Shown: positions 19,180-28,866, counted from the stretch's first letter. The stretch is 64,000 nt of DNA from Prochlorococcus sp. scB243_495D8 (GCA_000634195.1 JFLT01000015.1:62001-126000); one strand, 5' to 3'. The notes: generated by a model from the letters alone, not told the origin. Program-made: numbers and translations.

Positions 19180-19308
19180 CTAAATTCTTTCACTCCAATA
19201 AATAACAGCTCCAAAAGCCTCTAATTGCAGCCTTCTATGCTTAGCCTCTCTTAAGAAAACTACCTCTCTAGATCTTCTTCCGTTAAGAAGCCATTCGATT
19301 ATTACCAA
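19180..19308 (-). CDS. Small 42-residue protein in the psbA upstream region
   Basis: An open frame on the strand opposite psbA. It begins at TTG (19306-19308), preceded by GAGGA six bases upstream, and ends in TAG at 19180-19182. The product is rich in Arg, Glu and Leu, with segments EWLLNGRRSREVVFLRE and RLQLEAFGAVIYWSERI. This composition looks like a real soluble helical protein rather than a chance frame. I do not recognise its family. It occupies most of the 433-base gap between the aspartoacylase gene and psbA; the rest is AT-rich spacer and the psbA promoter. Confidence 0.6.
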   Translation of the reverse strand: MVIIEWLLNGRRSREVVFLREAKHRRLQLEAFGAVIYWSERI

Positions 19309-19397
19309 GTTGAATCCTCAATAACAAAGAAAATCTTAAGACATGGAAGTTCTTTTCTCCTGTTTTCCAAAAAATAAGTTTACTTAAAGGAAAAATA

Positions 19398-19496
19398 TTT
19401 ACACATTTTTAGCGATTTTGGTCTAAAATCTTCGAAGCGGAATTAATTTCCGTTTTTATTTACACGTCTCACTTTAGAGACATACTTTACGAACTC
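19398..19496 (+). promoter_or_regulatory. Candidate psbA promoter and structured 5' leader
   Basis: TTTACA (19398-19403) and TAAAAT (19424-19429) could be -35 and -10 elements, although the 20-base spacing is long. A start site near 19436 would leave a leader of about 60 bases. It would carry two small hairpins: CGGAA/TTCCG (19438-19452) and GTCTC/GAGAC (19466-19481), the latter 15 bases before the ATG. Leader structure fits the known light-dependent and post-transcriptional control of psbA; the exact promoter is inferred. Confidence 0.45.
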
Positions 19497-20579
19497 ATGA
19501 CAACAATTCAGCAGCAGCGTTCTTCGCTGTTAAAAGGTTGGCCACAGTTTTGTGAGTGGGTAACATCAACTAACAACAGAATTTATGTTGGTTGGTTCGG
19601 CGTCTTAATGATTCCATGCCTTCTTACAGCAGCGGCTTGCTTCATCGTTGCATTCATTGCAGCACCACCAGTAGACATCGACGGAATTAGAGAGCCAGTT
19701 GCTGGTTCATTCCTATATGGAAACAACATCATCTCAGGTGCAGTTGTTCCTTCATCTAACGCTATTGGTCTACACTTCTACCCAATTTGGGAAGCAGCTA
19801 CTGTAGATGAGTGGTTATATAACGGTGGTCCTTACCAGCTTGTAATTTTCCACTTCCTAATTGGTATCTCAGCATACATGGGAAGACAGTGGGAGCTTTC
19901 ATACCGTTTAGGTATGCGTCCTTGGATCTGTGTTGCATACTCTGCACCAGTTTCAGCAGCTTTCGCAGTATTCCTTGTATACCCATTCGGTCAAGGTTCA
20001 TTCTCTGACGGAATGCCTCTAGGTATCTCTGGAACATTTAACTTCATGTTTGTTTTCCAAGCAGAGCACAACATTCTCATGCACCCATTCCACATGGCTG
20101 GTGTTGCTGGTATGTTCGGAGGATCTTTATTCTCAGCTATGCACGGTTCACTTGTTACTTCATCTCTAATCAGAGAAACAACTGAGACAGAGTCTCAGAA
20201 CTATGGTTACAAGTTCGGACAAGAAGAAGAAACATACAACATCGTTGCAGCTCATGGCTACTTCGGTCGTTTGATCTTCCAATATGCAAGTTTCAACAAC
20301 AGCAGAAGTCTTCACTTCTTCCTAGCTGTATTCCCAGTTGTTTGTGTATGGTTAACTTCAATGGGTATCTGCACAATGGCATTCAACCTTAACGGTTTCA
20401 ACTTCAACCAGTCAGTTGTTGATGCAAACGGTAAGATTGTTCCTACATGGGGTGACGTTCTTAACAGAGCAAACCTAGGTATGGAAGTAATGCACGAGCG
20501 TAACGCTCACAACTTCCCACTTGATCTAGCAGCAGCTGAGTCTACAACAGTAGCTCTTTCAGCTCCAGCTATCGGTTAA
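19497..20579 (+). CDS. psbA: Photosystem II reaction centre protein D1
   Basis: D1 carries the primary donor chlorophylls, the pheophytin, TyrZ, QB and most Mn4CaO5 ligands. It has the full 360-residue length and five membrane helices. It includes [15 protein letters not shown], the [17 protein letters not shown] helix and the C-terminal [13 protein letters not shown] followed by a short processed tail. The residue equivalent to D1-130 is Gln (GRQWELS), as in the D1:1 or growth-light form. Codon choice shifts towards C-ending codons (TTC, AAC, TAC) compared with neighbours, as expected for a very highly translated gene. It is a single-gene unit closed by a strong terminator. Confidence 0.99.
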   Translation: MTTIQQQRSSLLKGWPQFCEWVTSTNNRIYVGWFGVLMIPCLLTAAACFIVAFIAAPPVDIDGIREPVAGSFLYGNNIISGAVVPSSNAIGLHFYPIWEAATVDEWLYNGGPYQLVIFHFLIGISAYMGRQWELSYRLGMRPWICVAYSAPVSAAFAVFLVYPFGQGSFSDGMPLGISGTFNFMFVFQAEHNILMHPFHMAGVAGMFGGSLFSAMHGSLVTSSLIRETTETESQNYGYKFGQEEETYNIVAAHGYFGRLIFQYASFNNSRSLHFFLAVFPVVCVWLTSMGICTMAFNLNGFNFNQSVVDANGKIVPTWGDVLNRANLGMEVMHERNAHNFPLDLAAAESTTVALSAPAIG

Positions 20580-20600
20580 GCTTAAAGTTCTCAAATTCAT

Positions 20601-20628
20601 AAGCCCCCTTTTTGGGGGCTTTTTTTTG
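20601..20628 (+). terminator. psbA intrinsic terminator
   Basis: AAGCCCCC-TTTTT-GGGGGCTT followed by a run of T, 21 bases after the psbA stop. It is the most GC-rich hairpin in the surrounding region. Confidence 0.92.
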
Positions 20629-20687
20629 TTTAATTTTTAATTGGTTTCATATAATGTTTATATATAGATAAAACATTTGATATTTCT

Positions 20688-21785
20688 ATGAGTAGTAGTT
20701 TTGGAAAAATTTTTCGTGTTAGTACTTTTGGAGAATCACATGGTGGTGCAGTAGGAGTTATCCTTGATGGATGTCCACCTAAGTTAAAAATAGATATAAA
20801 TCTGATACAAAATGAATTAGATAGGCGCAGACCTGGCCAAAGTGACATTACAACACCCAGAAATGAAGAAGATAAAATTGAAATATTAAGTGGGATAAAG
20901 GAAGGGTTAACACTTGGAACTCCAATAGCAATGTTGGTAAGAAATAAGGATCAAAGACCAGGAGATTATAATAATTTGGAGCAGGTATTTAGACCTTCTC
21001 ATGCAGATGGTACATATCATCTGAAATATGGAATTCAAGCAAGTTCTGGCGGTGGAAGAGCCTCTGCTAGAGAAACAATTGGGAGAGTAGCTGCTGGTGC
21101 TGTAGCAAAACAATTATTAAAAACCTTCTCTAACACTGAAATACTATCTTGGGTAAAGCGTATACATGATATTGATTCTGATATAAATAAAGAGAAGATA
21201 TCTCTCAAAAAAATAGATTCTAATATTGTTAGATGTCCTGATGAAAAGGTATCAACAGAAATGATAGAGAGAATTAAGGAATTAAAGCGTCAAGGAGACT
21301 CTTGCGGCGGGGTTATTGAATGTCTAGTAAAGAATGTTCCCTCTGGTCTTGGAATGCCTGTTTTTGATAAATTAGAAGCTGATTTAGCAAAGGCTTTGAT
21401 GTCTTTGCCTGCCACGAAAGGCTTTGAAATAGGTTCAGGTTTCTCTGGAACTTATTTAAAAGGAAGCGAACATAATGATGCCTTCATCAAGTCTGATGAT
21501 ATTAGTAAGTTAAGAACAACATCAAACAATTCAGGAGGTATACAGGGCGGAATAAGTAATGGTGAAAATATCGAGATGAAGATAGCTTTTAAACCTACAG
21601 CAACCATCGGGAAAGAACAGAAAACAGTAAATGCTGAAGGTAAAGAAGTACTTATGAAAGCAAAAGGGAGACACGATCCATGCGTTCTACCAAGAGCAGT
21701 TCCCATGGTTGATGCTATGGTAGCTTTAGTACTTGCTGATCATTTGCTTCTAAATCATGCTCAATGTGACCTAATCAATAAGTAG
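20688..21785 (+). CDS. aroC: Chorismate synthase
   Basis: Converts EPSP to chorismate using reduced FMN as catalyst, the last step of the shikimate pathway. The 365 residues carry the family signatures: the N-terminal [17 protein letters not shown], the DIT-containing [41 protein letters not shown], and near the C-terminus [18 protein letters not shown]. The start is ATG, 60 bases beyond the psbA terminator, and the gene converges on the KDPG-aldolase homologue. Confidence 0.97.
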   Translation: MSSSFGKIFRVSTFGESHGGAVGVILDGCPPKLKIDINLIQNELDRRRPGQSDITTPRNEEDKIEILSGIKEGLTLGTPIAMLVRNKDQRPGDYNNLEQVFRPSHADGTYHLKYGIQASSGGGRASARETIGRVAAGAVAKQLLKTFSNTEILSWVKRIHDIDSDINKEKISLKKIDSNIVRCPDEKVSTEMIERIKELKRQGDSCGGVIECLVKNVPSGLGMPVFDKLEADLAKALMSLPATKGFEIGSGFSGTYLKGSEHNDAFIKSDDISKLRTTSNNSGGIQGGISNGENIEMKIAFKPTATIGKEQKTVNAEGKEVLMKAKGRHDPCVLPRAVPMVDAMVALVLADHLLLNHAQCDLINK

Positions 21786-21819
21786 TAGTTTTGTTGAATA
21801 AATTATATTTATCCTTAAC

Positions 21820-22446
21820 TTAATTATTTTTGAGCCATTCATATATTTTTGGATCAAATTTTTTATTTTTGATAGCTTTATCTCCAATTACAACTGCTTT
21901 ATACCCTAAAGATTTATAAGTTTTTAAATCATTGATTGATAGTCCTCCAGCAGCAATGAAATCAATATTTTTATAGTTGTGTATATTTAACGAACTATCT
22001 TTACTTTTGATTGGGTAAATTTTGATAATGTTGCAATTTAAATCTATCGCTTCCTTAAGATCTTTTAAATTATTAATTCCAGGAATTAATAAATAATTTT
22101 TTGACTGCGCATAATTGAATAGATCTTTATCCCAAAATTTCATCATCGAAAAATTCAATCCAATTTTTAAAGAATCTTCTATTGATTGCTTATTAACTAT
22201 GGAGGCAGAGCCTAAATTAATTCTTGGATATTGAATTTTGATATCGGATACAAAATCGAACCAATTTTCGTTCTTAGACCAACTTATTTCAATATTCTTT
22301 AATCCTAATTTTACTAAGTTTTCTAATTCTTCAAAAAATGAATTTCTTATGGAGGTATTTGAGTAAATATTATCTTCAGGTTTTATAAGTAAAAAAAAAG
22401 ACTCACTTTTCAGGTACTCCGAAAAAGAATCTTCTTTATTATGCAT
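21820..22446 (-). CDS. KDPG/KHG aldolase (Eda) family homologue with altered active site
   Basis: A 208-residue TIM-barrel protein that aligns with Eda. The Schiff-base lysine is retained (IIKIYP, against KFFP in Eda), as is the glutamate in IEIS. Other Eda hallmarks have changed: the Arg after LEVTL is missing (IEISWSK), GAGTVLN is GSASIVN, the SPG loop is MMK, and PTGGI is AAGGL. In Eda this enzyme ends the Entner-Doudoroff pathway by splitting KDPG to pyruvate and glyceraldehyde 3-phosphate. Whether this protein still does so is doubtful from the motifs. It lies 20 bases downstream of ftsH on the same strand. Confidence 0.7.
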   Translation of the reverse strand: MHNKEDSFSEYLKSESFFLLIKPEDNIYSNTSIRNSFFEELENLVKLGLKNIEISWSKNENWFDFVSDIKIQYPRINLGSASIVNKQSIEDSLKIGLNFSMMKFWDKDLFNYAQSKNYLLIPGINNLKDLKEAIDLNCNIIKIYPIKSKDSSLNIHNYKNIDFIAAGGLSINDLKTYKSLGYKAVVIGDKAIKNKKFDPKIYEWLKNN

Positions 22447-22466
22447 TAAAAATTTAAAATTCCGCG

Positions 22467-24320
22467 TTAAATATAGTTTGCGACTTTTACTTCTGAGCGG
22501 TTGAGCAAGTCTTGAATATCTTCAGTATCTATAGTTTCTCTTTCAATTAGCATTTGAGCCATTTCGTCAAGAACTATTCTATTATCTGTTAAAACTTTTG
22601 TAGCTCTCTTATAGGCAACATCAACAAGTTCTGAAACTTCTACATCGATTGTTGCGGCTGTGTCTTCAGAGAAGTCTCTTGTAGAACTCATATCTCTTCC
22701 GAGAAACATTCCACCTTGAGATTGACCTAGAGCTACTGGACCTATTTTGTCACTCATACCGAATTTTGTGATCATTTGTCTTGCTACATTGGCAACTTGT
22801 TGTAAATCATTTGAAGCTCCGGTTGTTACTTCTTCTTCTCCATAGACTATTTCTTCAGCAACTCTTCCACCAAGAGCTACAGCCATTTGATTTTGAAGGT
22901 AAGAACGAGAGTAAAGACCAGATTCCATTCTTTCTTCACTTGGAGTAAAGAAGGTTAGACCCCCAGCTTGACCTCTTGGAATGATTGAAACCTTTGCTAC
23001 TGGATCATAATCAGGCATTAATGCTCCAACGAGTGCATGACCAGCTTCGTGATAAGCAACTAATTCTTTTTTCTTAGCACTGATGACTCTATCTTTCTTT
23101 TCTGGGCCGGCCATAACTCTTTCAATGGCATCACCGACTTCATCGTTACTTACTTTATCTAAATCTTTTCTAGCTGCTAGTATTGCTGCTTCATTTAAAA
23201 GATTAGCTAAATCTGCACCAGTAAATCCTGGTGTTCTTCTGGCAACTTTATCTAAATCAACGTCTTTTGAAAGAGTTTTATCTTTCGCATGAACATTTAA
23301 TATCTGCAATCTTCCAGCATAATCAGGGCGATCTACTGTTACTTGTCTATCGAATCTTCCAGGACGCATTAAAGCTGAATCTAAGACATCTGGTCTGTTG
23401 GTTGCAGCAACTATTATTATTCCTGAATTACCTTCAAAACCATCCATTTCGGTTAAGAGTTGATTTAATGTTTGTTCTCTTTCATCATTTCCTCCGCCCA
23501 TACCAGCACCTCTTTGTCTTCCAACTGCATCTATTTCGTCAATAAACACAATACAAGGAGCATTCTTTTTAGCTTGTTCAAAAAGATCTCTAACTCTGCT
23601 AGCTCCAACCCCAACAAACATCTCTACAAATTCTGAGCCAGATATTGAGAAAAAAGGTACACCTGCTTCTCCAGCAACTGCTTTAGCTAACAATGTTTTT
23701 CCAGTACCAGGAGGACCAACAAGAAGAACTCCTTTTGGAATTTTTGCTCCGACTGCAGTAAATCTATCTGGGCTCTTAAGGAAATCTACAACTTCTGTGA
23801 GTTCTAATTTTGCACCTTCTACACCAGCAACATCTGTAAAGGTTACTTGTGTAGATGGTTCCATTTGAAGTCTAGCTTTGCTCTTGCCAAAACTCATGGC
23901 AGGATTACCACCTCCAGCATTACCACTTTGGGATCTTCTGAAAAGAAAAAATAAGCCTCCAATTAAAAGTACTGGGAAAATTAAGCTACTTATGGCTTGT
24001 TGCCATGGGTTGGCTAATTTTGTAGGAGTTACAGCGATATCTACATTATTCTCAGTCAGAATTTTTAATAAATCTTTGTCAGGGGCTAAATTAACCTCAG
24101 ACCTGCTCCCATCATTTTCAACAACTTGAGCTGTAGCATTATCTGGAGATATTAAGACTCTACTGATTTCTTTATCTTGAACTGCCTCTATAAAATCACT
24201 ATATCTCAAGGTCTTTGTAGAACTTTCAGTACTAGGTTTATCAAAAACTGAAGTACCAATGAAAATTACAGTAATGACAGCTAGGACATAAAGTCCTACG
24301 TTTCTCCAACGTTTGTTCAC
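22467..24320 (-). CDS. ftsH: FtsH ATP-dependent zinc metalloprotease
   Basis: A membrane AAA+ protease; in cyanobacteria FtsH hexamers degrade photodamaged D1 and other thylakoid proteins. The 617 residues show membrane helices at about 8-25 and 107-127 flanking a periplasmic/lumenal domain. Walker A GPPGTGKT is at 202-209, Walker B is IVFIDEID, the second region of homology is [18 protein letters not shown], and the Zn site HEAGH is at 424-428. Which of the several cyanobacterial FtsH paralogues this is cannot be settled by eye; a role in PSII repair alongside psbA and psbO is plausible. Confidence 0.95.
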   Translation of the reverse strand: MNKRWRNVGLYVLAVITVIFIGTSVFDKPSTESSTKTLRYSDFIEAVQDKEISRVLISPDNATAQVVENDGSRSEVNLAPDKDLLKILTENNVDIAVTPTKLANPWQQAISSLIFPVLLIGGLFFLFRRSQSGNAGGGNPAMSFGKSKARLQMEPSTQVTFTDVAGVEGAKLELTEVVDFLKSPDRFTAVGAKIPKGVLLVGPPGTGKTLLAKAVAGEAGVPFFSISGSEFVEMFVGVGASRVRDLFEQAKKNAPCIVFIDEIDAVGRQRGAGMGGGNDEREQTLNQLLTEMDGFEGNSGIIIVAATNRPDVLDSALMRPGRFDRQVTVDRPDYAGRLQILNVHAKDKTLSKDVDLDKVARRTPGFTGADLANLLNEAAILAARKDLDKVSNDEVGDAIERVMAGPEKKDRVISAKKKELVAYHEAGHALVGALMPDYDPVAKVSIIPRGQAGGLTFFTPSEERMESGLYSRSYLQNQMAVALGGRVAEEIVYGEEEVTTGASNDLQQVANVARQMITKFGMSDKIGPVALGQSQGGMFLGRDMSSTRDFSEDTAATIDVEVSELVDVAYKRATKVLTDNRIVLDEMAQMLIERETIDTEDIQDLLNRSEVKVANYI

Positions 24321-24366
24321 GATAAAAAATCTTTAATAGATCTATAATACTAATAATAAAACAATA

Positions 24367-25542
24367 TTAAGAGCTTCTTAGAACATCTACTACACTTTTG
24401 AATGCAAACCATTCAGGAATTGGTTCGCCATTCCTCAATTTCTTTCTAAATTCCGTACCACTAAGTTTCATAATTTCATAATTAAATTCTTTGGCTTCTT
24501 CAGCTGTTATATATCCTTTTTCCTTCGTATATACTAAATTTTTTGAAGGAACAGTTTGCATCATCAATTCATCTGCACACTTATTCGCAAAATTCTGGGC
24601 ATCATATGGCCCATAAAAATCTTCACCAGTTGACGACGACTTACAACCAGCCATATCTCTACCAATAATAAAGTGGGTGCAGCCATAATTTCTTCTTATT
24701 ATCATATGTTGAAGGGCTTCTCTTGGACCTGCCATATGCATTGAATAAGGTAAAAAAGCCCATTTTATTCTCTCATTAGATATTTCCTCTTCTAATTCTT
24801 TGTAGGTCAAATATCTAACTTTTCCAGGAATATCATCTTGTTGAGTTGGTCCACAAGTTGGATGAACTAAAACAACTGCGTTAGAGGAGACATTATCTGA
24901 AAGTAAGGCATTAGTAAATAATTCATAATGTGCTCTATGAATTGGATTTCTGCATTGAAATGCAACTACATCATGATTAGATGGCAGTGAAGATCTAACT
25001 TCTTCAGGGGTTTTGCAGGGGAATTCTCTAATTGGTAGTTCGAAACCATAAACTCTTCCTCCTATATAAAATCTACCTCTCTCGTTAAAAATCATCTTAA
25101 CAGCAGGATGATCTAAGGAATTAGTACCATAACAAAGTTCAGCTTCTAAGGATTTGTCAGGCTCCCATTTAGAGCTAACTTCTAAAACTGCTATTTTTTG
25201 TTTTTTATAGGTAAGTAATATTGTATCTCCAGTTTTTAATTTTTCATTATTTGAATCAAATACAATAGGCAAGCCAAAAAGCAACCCGCTTGTATTTCTA
25301 TTATTTTTAATGACCGAATTGTAGTTATTTTCATCCATAAAACCTTCCAATGGAGAAAAAGCTCCAACCATCAAAAGTTCTACATCGCATGCATTTCTCT
25401 CACTACATTCAAACTCATAAGTAGCTTTAGAAATAAGATCATTCTTAAGGTTTTTATCTTTGATAATTAAATTTTTTAGTTCCCCTCCATATGGCGGTAT
25501 TAGTCCATCAGTATCTGTTTTAGTTTTTTGTTGTAATTCCAT
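24367..25542 (-). CDS. sat: ATP sulfurylase (sulfate adenylyltransferase)
   Basis: Activates sulfate to APS, the entry step of assimilatory sulfate reduction. The 391-residue homo-oligomeric Sat type has the nucleotide-binding motif FQCRNPIHRAHYEL, HPTCGPTQQDDIPG and the second phosphate-binding motif IGRDMAGC. The C-terminal APS-kinase domain found in some homologues is absent. The start is ATG, about 30 bases below the psbO terminator; 46 bases separate its stop from ftsH. Confidence 0.95.
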   Translation of the reverse strand: MELQQKTKTDTDGLIPPYGGELKNLIIKDKNLKNDLISKATYEFECSERNACDVELLMVGAFSPLEGFMDENNYNSVIKNNRNTSGLLFGLPIVFDSNNEKLKTGDTILLTYKKQKIAVLEVSSKWEPDKSLEAELCYGTNSLDHPAVKMIFNERGRFYIGGRVYGFELPIREFPCKTPEEVRSSLPSNHDVVAFQCRNPIHRAHYELFTNALLSDNVSSNAVVLVHPTCGPTQQDDIPGKVRYLTYKELEEEISNERIKWAFLPYSMHMAGPREALQHMIIRRNYGCTHFIIGRDMAGCKSSSTGEDFYGPYDAQNFANKCADELMMQTVPSKNLVYTKEKGYITAEEAKEFNYEIMKLSGTEFRKKLRNGEPIPEWFAFKSVVDVLRSS

Positions 25543-25570
25543 TTTTAAAATTGATAAAGAAAAATTTTGA

Positions 25571-25599
25571 AAAAAAAAGGGGGGTTTACCCCCCTTTTT
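25571..25599 (-). terminator. psbO intrinsic terminator
   Basis: Six G and six C residues (25579-25584 and 25589-25594) form a GC-only stem around TTTA. On the minus strand it is followed by eight T. It lies just after the psbO stop and before sat, so it separates the two genes. Confidence 0.9.
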
Positions 25600-25613
25600 C
25601 TCTTGATTAGGAT

Positions 25614-26408
25614 TTATGCCTTTCTTCCGTAAAGCTCCCCAATTATTTTTACATCAAGTGGATCCTTTGAACCCATGTCTGTATCTGAAGGTTGGATTGC
25701 TTCAAAAGTACCAGCAAATTCGTCTGTGTCAGAATCTACATTGTTGATTGAAAGAGTAATAACGCCAGTACCGTTCACATCAACTTTAATATTTTCTTTT
25801 GCAAGTTCTTCGTCATCGCCTCCTAATGCAACTAAACCTTGAGCATATTCAACACCAGTATTTTTAGCTCTTGCCTTAGGATCTAGAAAATCACCAGTTC
25901 TGTAGTTAGGTGTAAATGTTGAACCACTAACCTCAGTGCCTGGCTCAATTGATGAAGGTAAATCAGCTGTAAGATCTTTTGCTGAGAATGCAAATGGCAC
26001 CTCTAAACCACCAGGAGTTAATACAGTAATAAGTTGAAAATCAATACCACCTTTTTCAGTGAAAGTTCCTGAATCTATATCTCCATAAACTTCTGTCACA
26101 GTGGTGTTATTTCTAGGACTAATAATTTTTGTAGAAACAAATTCTGCAGCTTTTCGTTTTGTCCCTGGCACTTTTACATAAACTTCTGTTGGATGCATGC
26201 ATATTCCTTTAAGGCTATCTCCATTCCCTAAAGATATTGATCCGACAAGAGATGAGTCTAATGTAGGGCAATCATTAGCTTTTCCTGTGTTAACAACATC
26301 TGTAAATTGTGCATTTCCTCTTTCAGAAAAAGCAAATGTTTTAACAGGTACGAAAGCAAAAGTTATACAAATTGAAATAACAAAAGCTAAGAAAGAACGA
26401 ATTCTCAT
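25614..26408 (-). CDS. psbO: Photosystem II manganese-stabilising protein PsbO
   Basis: Lumenal extrinsic subunit that stabilises the oxygen-evolving Mn cluster. The 264-residue form starting at ATG 26408 opens with a signal peptide, MRIRSFLAFVISICITFAF, ending near the Ala-Phe-Ala before FSERG. An in-frame ATG 15 codons upstream (26453) would add residues unlike other PsbO starts, so I prefer the shorter form. Mature landmarks are YDDIVNTGKANDCP-like FTDVVNTGKANDCPTLD, the second cysteine in LKGICMHPTEVYVK (the disulfide pair), and GKALVALGGDDEE-like GLVALGGDDEELAKEN. It is a single-gene unit with its own terminator. Confidence 0.96.
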   Translation of the reverse strand: MRIRSFLAFVISICITFAFVPVKTFAFSERGNAQFTDVVNTGKANDCPTLDSSLVGSISLGNGDSLKGICMHPTEVYVKVPGTKRKAAEFVSTKIISPRNNTTVTEVYGDIDSGTFTEKGGIDFQLITVLTPGGLEVPFAFSAKDLTADLPSSIEPGTEVSGSTFTPNYRTGDFLDPKARAKNTGVEYAQGLVALGGDDEELAKENIKVDVNGTGVITLSINNVDSDTDEFAGTFEAIQPSDTDMGSKDPLDVKIIGELYGRKA

Positions 26409-26625
26409 AATTAAAGTTGCAGTAAAGTTCTGTGACGATAGATTAAAGGTCATCTAATAAGTTCAGTACGGATATTACAAGGGAAAGGACCATAAAAGAT
26501 AGGACTATTAAATCCTCGAAACAACCCGTAGCTTTTTAGATTTTAAAAAACTGGAATTATTTTAAGCTATCACACTATTTTTAATGATTAAGATTACAAA
26601 AAAATACAAATTAAAAAATTTTTTT

Positions 26626-27882
26626 TTATTTTTTTAATGAAATAATTTGGGTTATTAATTTATTTGCTAAATCAATTTTTGATGTTTTGTTAATGTAGTG
26701 TTCCATATTATTAGTATCGAATAACCAACCTTCATTTTGTGCTAAAAAGCCAAATCCTTGGCCTTCAAGATCAATTGGATTTGCGAATAGATAATCACAA
26801 CCCTTTTGGATAATCTTTTCTTTAATTGTCATTCGTGCTTCTTCTATAGATCCTGTAAAAGCACAAAAGCCTACAAAAACTTGGTTATCTTTTTTTGATT
26901 TACTAATTGTTTTTAAAATATCTGGGACTAGCTCAAAGTTTTTATTCAAATGAGCATTAATTTGATTTTTTGGAATTTTAGCTGAAGTATCAGAGGTTAT
27001 TTTGAAATCAGATACTGCTGCATTCATGAAAAAATAATCGCAATTTGATATTTCATCATTAAGTGCTCTAATTAAATCAACACTAGTTTCAACTTCATAT
27101 CTTTTTATTCCATCAGTAAGATTCTTATCGATTTTCAGAGGACCATGAACATATTTTACTTGTGCTCCCCTGAACCTCGCTACTTGAGAGAGAAGTAGGC
27201 CCATAGCTCCAGAACTTTTGTTAGTAATATGTCTTGCCGCGTCAATTTTTTCTGAGGTACACCCTCCAGTTATTAAAATTTCTTTATTAAGTAAATCTTT
27301 GCGATATTCATTTTTTTTATGTGAAGCTATAAATTCAAGAGCTAATTGGATTAGATCATTAGGAGGTATCTTACCGATGCCAATAGCATCACATGCTAAG
27401 AGGCCTTCACTAGGTTGCAAAGACAAAACATTTTCGTAATTCTGTAAATTCTCATAATTTTTTTGGACAGCTTTATTTAGCCACATTTGTGTATTCATTG
27501 CTGGTGCAACAATAATGGGCTTTATATTTGCTATTAAGATGCTTGGGATCAATCCCTCTGCATTTCCAGTTACCCATTTTGCTAATGTTGTCGCTGTTAA
27601 AGGGGCGATGATTAAAATATCAGCCCAATTACTAAGTTCTATGTGAAGAGGTTTTGATTGACCATCAGACCATTGATCATTTTCTAAAATGCACGGGTTT
27701 CTACTTAAAATAGAAAGAGAAAGCGGTTTTATTAATTTTTCTGCATTTTTTGATAAAACGCATCTTATTTCATAATTTTCTTTCGCTAATTGGCTAACTA
27801 ATAATGGAATTCTTACAGCTGCAATACTTCCAGTTATTAATAAAAGAACCTTTATTTTTGAGTCCTTATTTTTAGTTTTCAT
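26626..27882 (-). CDS. coaBC: Bifunctional phosphopantothenoylcysteine decarboxylase/synthase
   Basis: Two steps of coenzyme A synthesis in one 418-residue protein. The N-terminal CoaC flavodomain shows LLLITGSIAAVRIP, the APAMNTQMW motif and the flap region LACDAIGIGKI. The C-terminal CoaB domain begins near ILITGGCTSEKIDAARHITNKSSG, with the CTP-binding lysine region and FVGFCAFTG further on. The CoaB GGT motif reads GGC. Its ATG overlaps the end of the upstream DUF2555 gene by 11 bases, so the pair is probably cotranscribed. Confidence 0.94.
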   Translation of the reverse strand: MKTKNKDSKIKVLLLITGSIAAVRIPLLVSQLAKENYEIRCVLSKNAEKLIKPLSLSILSRNPCILENDQWSDGQSKPLHIELSNWADILIIAPLTATTLAKWVTGNAEGLIPSILIANIKPIIVAPAMNTQMWLNKAVQKNYENLQNYENVLSLQPSEGLLACDAIGIGKIPPNDLIQLALEFIASHKKNEYRKDLLNKEILITGGCTSEKIDAARHITNKSSGAMGLLLSQVARFRGAQVKYVHGPLKIDKNLTDGIKRYEVETSVDLIRALNDEISNCDYFFMNAAVSDFKITSDTSAKIPKNQINAHLNKNFELVPDILKTISKSKKDNQVFVGFCAFTGSIEEARMTIKEKIIQKGCDYLFANPIDLEGQGFGFLAQNEGWLFDTNNMEHYINKTSKIDLANKLITQIISLKK

Positions 27883-28093
27883 CGAAAGGTTCCTGATCGA
27901 GGAGATGGGTATAATTAGTCGTTAATTCAGGCCTATTGATTGCAAGAGCCCTCAGTAAGTGCCAGTCTTTTAAACCATCAAATGGAGAATTATAATTATC
28001 TTCCTCTAGCCTTTTAGCGAGCTCAAAGGTCATTTCTTCATCAAAAGAATTTACTAGTTCCTCACTTATTTTATTTTCAGAAATGAATTTCAT
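27872..28093 (-). CDS. DUF2555 family cyanobacterial protein
   Basis: A short acidic protein that I place in DUF2555 from LVNSFDEEMTFELAKRLEEDNYNSPFDGLKDWHLLRALAINRPEL, quoted here as overlapping motifs: FDEEMTFELAKRLEED, then DGLKDWHLLRALA. ATG 28093 gives 73 residues; a TTG five codons earlier is also in frame but less likely. Function is unknown. Overlap with coaBC suggests cotranscription only. Confidence 0.8.
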   Translation of the reverse strand: MKFISENKISEELVNSFDEEMTFELAKRLEEDNYNSPFDGLKDWHLLRALAINRPELTTNYTHLLDQEPFDEN

Positions 28094-28310
28094 ATTGAGT
28101 AGAGTCAATATAATCTAATAATAAAGCCTCAAGTAATTATTTAAAATTGATATAAGAATTAAGTATATATTTTAAAGGATATGATAATTTTCAATTTTCA
28201 TGATCTTTTTAAATTGTTGTTAGGTCATTTATCTTCATTCTCAGTCATAAATATGCAAACTCTACTTTTCAAAAATATTCTTTCTTAAAATGTATTTAAA
28301 ATTTTATATC

Positions 28311-28511
28311 ATGTCGCTAACCAAAAGAGAGCAAGTCATTAGTCACATACGCTATTTAAGGCAAGAGCTCAGAGAAATGCATTTAGGAATAAAAGATGAT
28401 GACCTTTTTCCTGAGTCAGGCGAATTAAGAGGGTTAATGGCTCAGTTTGAAGCATTACTTGAATTAATAGAGGGAAATACTAAAATTCAATCAAACTCAG
28501 AAGCGGCTTAG
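28311..28511 (+). CDS. Hypothetical 66-residue protein
   Basis: A soluble, helical, charged protein of unknown function with the segment REQVISHIRYLRQELREMHLG. ATG 28311 gives MSLTKREQ; an upstream in-frame ATG at 28290 would add seven hydrophobic residues and looks less natural. It ends 11 bases before the ycf20-like gene and is probably cotranscribed with it. Confidence 0.7.
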   Translation: MSLTKREQVISHIRYLRQELREMHLGIKDDDLFPESGELRGLMAQFEALLELIEGNTKIQSNSEAA

Positions 28512-28522
28512 TTTGATCCAAA

Positions 28523-28864
28523 ATGGTTGTTAAACCTCAAAAGACAAAATTTCAGCTAAAAATTGTGGAAAATATTCAGACAATAAGTATTTGGGCTAAT
28601 AATCCATGGCGAAGATATTCAATATCATTGATTACACTTTTAATCGGATACTTTTTTGGAAGTTCTCTTGGTATGGTAAGTGCTGTTGTGGAACTCATGG
28701 ATCCTGTAGCCGCTTTTTTATCAGTAGTTTTTATTGAGTTTTTAATAGTTTTGAGAAGAAATTTTAGATTTGAAAGGAAAAAGAAATTTTTAGTACTTTT
28801 ATTAGATTCTTTAAGATTAGGATTATTTTATGGTTTCTTTACAGAAAGTCTTAAGTTGCTATAA
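28523..28864 (+). CDS. Ycf20-like protein (DUF565)
   Basis: A 113-residue membrane protein with the DUF565/Ycf20 pattern: SIWANNPWRRYSISLITLLIGYFFGSSLG in overlapping short motifs, then VELMDPVAAFLSVVFIEFL and LLDSLRLGLFYGFFTESLKLL. About three hydrophobic segments are visible. Ycf20 proteins are conserved in cyanobacteria and plastids; plant relatives have been implicated in non-photochemical quenching, but the molecular role is unknown. It converges on pyrB with a 2-base gap. Confidence 0.85.
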   Translation: MVVKPQKTKFQLKIVENIQTISIWANNPWRRYSISLITLLIGYFFGSSLGMVSAVVELMDPVAAFLSVVFIEFLIVLRRNFRFERKKKFLVLLLDSLRLGLFYGFFTESLKLL

Positions 28865-28866
28865 AT

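Noticed and set aside
19798..20037. Open frame of 79 codons antisense inside psbA
   Set aside because: It lies wholly within the highly conserved D1 coding region, lacks a ribosome binding site and has an unlikely composition; a by-product of psbA codon use.
26409..26453. Upstream ATG extending psbO by 15 residues
   Set aside because: The signal peptide is complete from the internal ATG, and the added residues do not resemble other PsbO starts.
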